A stretch of 64,000 nt of DNA from an uncultured Candidatus Melainabacteria bacterium (GTDB lineage Bacteria; Cyanobacteriota; Vampirovibrionia; Gastranaerophilales; Gastranaerophilaceae): NCBI GenBank assembly GCA_947525005.1, contig CANNUY010000002.1, positions 112,287-176,286 on the forward strand, written 5' to 3'. Position numbers and translations under genes: made by a program. How positions within the stretch are numbered: the first letter of the stretch is position 1; every line of letters begins with the position of its first letter. This document shows positions 63,301 to 64,000 of the stretch, piece after piece. Below the pieces are notes generated by a model. The model saw only the letters and a list, made by a program, of their open reading frames with translations, made no database searches and had not been told where the DNA came from.

Positions 63301-64000
63301 AACAAGGTGGTGCTATGTACTTGGATTCAGGCTCTACCACATACATTATGGCGTATGCTAATGGTGATACTGATGTAAACGTAAATATATCTGGTAATAA
63401 AGCAGGAAATAAAACTAATTCTATATATATGAAAGAAAATTCAACTTTATGGATTTATGCTGTTGCAACTGACCCATACAAAGCAACTGCTTCTGTTTAT
63501 ATAGATCATATTGATGGTGGAAACAATGATAATACAAATGTATTTTTGAGAACCTCAAAAGGTGGTACTGTAACCGTTAAGAATGCAGTAAATTTAACAT
63601 GGCATGATGAACAGAGTAAAGATGTAACAGATAATGAAAAAGGAGCACTTAATGTAATTGCTGAAAACCTTATCAAGTCTTGTTCTTTCTATTTGTCTGG
63701 TACAAGCGTAAGAATAGCAAATGGTTCTATTGGTACATTGTCTTTAAAAACTTTGTCATTGGCTGATGGTACAACTTCACATTCAGCAATTGATATGTGC
63801 TTGAAATCAGCAACATCAGATAAAATTCAAGCTGAAAAAGTTGTCGGTACAGGTAAAATGGACGTTAATTCTATTAACATAATATCAAACAGTAAAACCC
63901 CTGTAGATATAAATGTAGGTAAGGATTCTGTCGTATCAAGCGTAACAACAAACAAGGCAGAGAGTGCAGAAGCTACATACAAACTAAAATCATATTATGA
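57345..64000 (+). CDS. Giant Pmp/autotransporter-like adhesin (3' end outside window)
   Basis: Open through 2,218 codons to the window edge with no stop. Signal peptide: MRKFYPVITLIMAVLSVTLF then TPANSA (an in-frame ATG 18 bases upstream is possible). The passenger is a beta-helix of polymorphic-membrane-protein repeats: more than 20 GGAIYN-type motifs (for example at 57921, 59610, 60501, 62229, 62652, 63078) alternating with F-x-x-N-x-A motifs, as in chlamydial Pmp proteins. A Tyr/Asn-rich second repeat family of about 18 units is nested at codons about 1,062-1,585. The last 150 residues lose the GGAI pattern and look like a linker to a C-terminal domain, probably an autotransporter barrel beyond the window. 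Role: adhesion, inferred. Confidence 0.85.
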   Translation, partial: MRKFYPVITLIMAVLSVTLFTPANSATITPVKRNGQDVYVIKNNQSMTFTGNYVGHTSEAWIENAGIISIDNAVFSGNKLNDKLNSFGKYYSTIHNFNGSTSAGASGGTIQSIKNSQFIGNLAKYGGAISNTLGTIGQITGVVGKDENAYTSTVTFKENQADYGGAIWNNQSSRLDAVSGVLFEKNTANANGGAIYNAGTFNLIYNTVFVNNAAGASDSSTGAGYGGAIYSTKNLTIKNSTFIGNSSKTNGSAIAQMNGDLTITAEGKDISGNYNNALFMGNKIGLRDSLSSKKNDIYMGGSGQSLYLYAQSKGNQVVLDGGINLANKTNIYINKTIAASSVSTNGGGGVYINGDVGSSSARANLYIYGGTFSLSNKGTDAYSDTVSWNEIGNTVWADKVTIYNNTVLGFDVYLDYVSGSNNKGYDYSLSDKLVLNSISGTGRFILTEDSFNVIAGNTSSDNFNSTLTLIDTKANISSFITMRDENNNDTNILYMYDDDNNPLYKIRLTPEGKVIFSNPYYIDKDINPLAYAVNYPKINRQYANSDGIGIVYDLTLKKNISINSWEDLPDENRVLQTRNKLIGDVLNIYGKNKTITAEDHLIGMEINKNKNDESRYLYAENTTFIGFQNAVTNDGGKVDLYNVSFNNNGYVDVDGIIQTERGGALVNLVGEMSVQGSTKKPRSNFYRNTAQNGGAVYNEGNLKIDRATFGGIATKKTTYANNATYGGALYNYQNEESRLSIENSKFIANTAQKGGAIYNSYDKGTPLTDTIKVYDGYVYDITDAIKGDMYYDGAELDAGQIVVDGYIYTNATNKGAYRTPVGQAEAAIIEKATFTHNKASDKGGAIYNEGHLDVRSSTFGSSSKKTSYANTATVAGAAVANCNEGIFTSTASNYYYSSGNYGGAIYNTDLGTTNIVGGTFSNNNATYGGAVFNDLNATLTLDAYSYYVMSRGNPTIRYTYLTMSKNTAVYGGAIYNTGTIKFNTTNDMSGTYSSNKATYANQNITVPNMGYRNPEDNIKVLQILSGDYDVTPENISTSIDGKEIYDYVTPKGGAIYNAGTTLKTGEVEYNGKIYDISNLTEGAVYESPSELKTTDILQDGKIFDMANSVKGELYIPETILKDGQILNKVDNVWYVFDGATYVSDYVIGSELLDGMIINPNDNHIYTGASYVKDYQYETVLNENQIVYNGSVYEGWVNKGTYIPQTVLKDNQMVYTDANGEKFVYEGMKFVNDYVEGTPLEDGQIVVNGKIYNGADKGAKVVVGTPLQIGTDKRDIVVDGYIYKDAVVVTKEPYYTDLKDNQIVHDDKIYTVGATLGRYEELKTEMDKNPTWVEYNGFVYDINGIDSDGEYVAKTPLGANQVAYEGYIYNIEGLVKGDKYVDPVRADESKNQVEYNGYIYDITDATNTNITYVKPVTPTGDEIVIDGKIYNMANASKVGPYFDGTPLGENQHNINGIIYDFTNAEVVGEYKEETVLGENEIKYNDKVYDISNATQRDEYVEGTKLKENEIVYDGKVYNIENAVKGEKYEDGTVLENGEIVYNGYVYSNVVDKGEYKEGTKLEEGDIVYNGHVYSGAIKKGDYISAKLNINQANFTGNSASSKVYVIDDNRYPSNYGLYYNQHITLYVGKGGAIYNSSELPLNIMSSTFSKNTAARAGGAICNENDKADINIKNSVFKSNSAKSIITTVTTTIIQNGYKTKTKKTTTKENVGNGGAIYTAGNVNINTRVSEYLKATTFTSNSAAYGGAIYAMGVVDIKGATFTSNSALKDGGAIYSTSNKEFKYDEYTKITNVNITQFYQDHGDDFYYFYKHGADMDFDVIIKGSQNYYDETTQEFVTGLPVIFDKNTAKGDGGAIFANKVYVEGATFTKNKSSGNGGAICANSDIVVNPFAFTKDDNGSVPKSIFTSNSAVNGGAIYAGGTSLIKNADFTSNKASNCGGAVYAGDDTVIVNSNFKNNTAGYGGGLYVGKNNTAYIINSNFTGNKASKQGGAMYLDSGSTTYIMAYANGDTDVNVNISGNKAGNKTNSIYMKENSTLWIYAVATDPYKATASVYIDHIDGGNNDNTNVFLRTSKGGTVTVKNAVNLTWHDEQSKDVTDNEKGALNVIAENLIKSCSFYLSGTSVRIANGSIGTLSLKTLSLADGTTSHSAIDMCLKSATSDKIQAEKVVGTGKMDVNSINIISNSKTPVDINVGKDSVVSSVTTNKAESAEATYKLKSYY
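60528..62098 (+). repeat. About 18 tandem ~29-aa repeats nested in the adhesin
   Basis: Each unit reads roughly L-x-E-N-Q-I-V-Y-N-G-x-I-Y-D-I-x-N-A-x-K-G-x-Y-x-x-G-T. Clean examples: LKENEIVYDGKVYNIENAVK and LENGEIVYNGYVYSNVVDKG. Length varies from about 25 to 35 residues. Two more units lie upstream at 59641-59808. The DNA is diverged, so the array is old rather than a recent slippage product. It lies between two blocks of GGAIYN repeats and contains none itself. Confidence 0.8.

Noticed and set aside
1..64000. CRISPR array or insertion sequence
   Set aside because: No set of regularly spaced identical repeats and no transposase frame with terminal inverted repeats was found; the repeats seen are short, few and diverged.

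Overview
The window is strongly AT-rich (by eye near 30% GC), uses the standard code and is densely packed on both strands. It fits a gut-type Vampirovibrionia/Melainabacteria genome (Gastranaerophilales-like). This is an inference from several signs: proteins carrying a short N-terminal or internal FKG tag (AAA+ ATPase, 459-aa protein), cyanobacterial-flavoured families (SLH-domain protein, DUF2993/LmeA-like, GerMN, HEAT-repeat protein, DUF2233), an envelope with both murein-cluster genes and a giant Pmp/autotransporter-like adhesin, and BioY scavenging. No rRNA, tRNA, CRISPR array or complete insertion sequence was seen.

Layout. 1-9.4 kb: PAP2 phosphatase, low-molecular-weight tyrosine phosphatase, a 590-aa alpha-solenoid-like protein, an FKG-tagged AAA+ ATPase, a small unknown protein, then a minus-strand operon of acyltransferase, nitrilase and D,D-carboxypeptidase. 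9.5-18.6 kb: glutamate-cysteine ligase, then a convergent minus-strand division/murein operon murF-mraY-murD-ftsW-murG-rsgA-ispA. 18.8-36.8 kb: a surface-glycan island. It holds a GT-D/LicD fusion, TagD, three GT2 transferases, UDP-glucose and UDP-ManNAc dehydrogenases, a GT4 transferase, a broken GT29-like gene, a PseB-type dehydratase, an RfbD-like reductase, a NeuB-type synthase, a TIM-barrel isomerase plus a truncated copy, a PseF-type CMP transferase, a polysialyltransferase-like protein and a hexapeptide acetyltransferase. Scars (a second ugd 3' end, orphan C-termini, a truncated paralogue) show the island has been repeatedly cut and rejoined. 36.9-38.7 kb: a RES-domain toxin-like protein convergent with a HigBA-type toxin-antitoxin pair.

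38.9-57.2 kb: mostly housekeeping and envelope genes. These are thiL, lysS, an SLH protein, bioD-bioA, a YafQ/DinJ-type pair, the FKG-tagged 459-aa protein with a possible small RNA upstream, an orphan histidine kinase, a HEAT protein, a Y-family polymerase, a repeat-filled intergenic stretch, an operon ending in rimI-bioY, and a phosphodiester glycosidase. 57.3 kb to the edge: one open frame of more than 2,200 codons, a Pmp-like adhesin with an unusual second repeat family nested in its beta-helix.

How the parts work together. The murein operon and carboxypeptidase make and trim the wall. The island makes activated sugars (UDP-GlcA, UDP-ManNAcA, a CMP-nonulosonate, CDP-glycerol) and the transferases that assemble them into a surface glycan. 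The adhesin and SLH protein are the protein side of the same envelope. A recurring regulatory theme is a -10 hexamer 4-7 bases upstream of the start codon with no ribosome-binding site, which predicts leaderless mRNAs for about eight genes.
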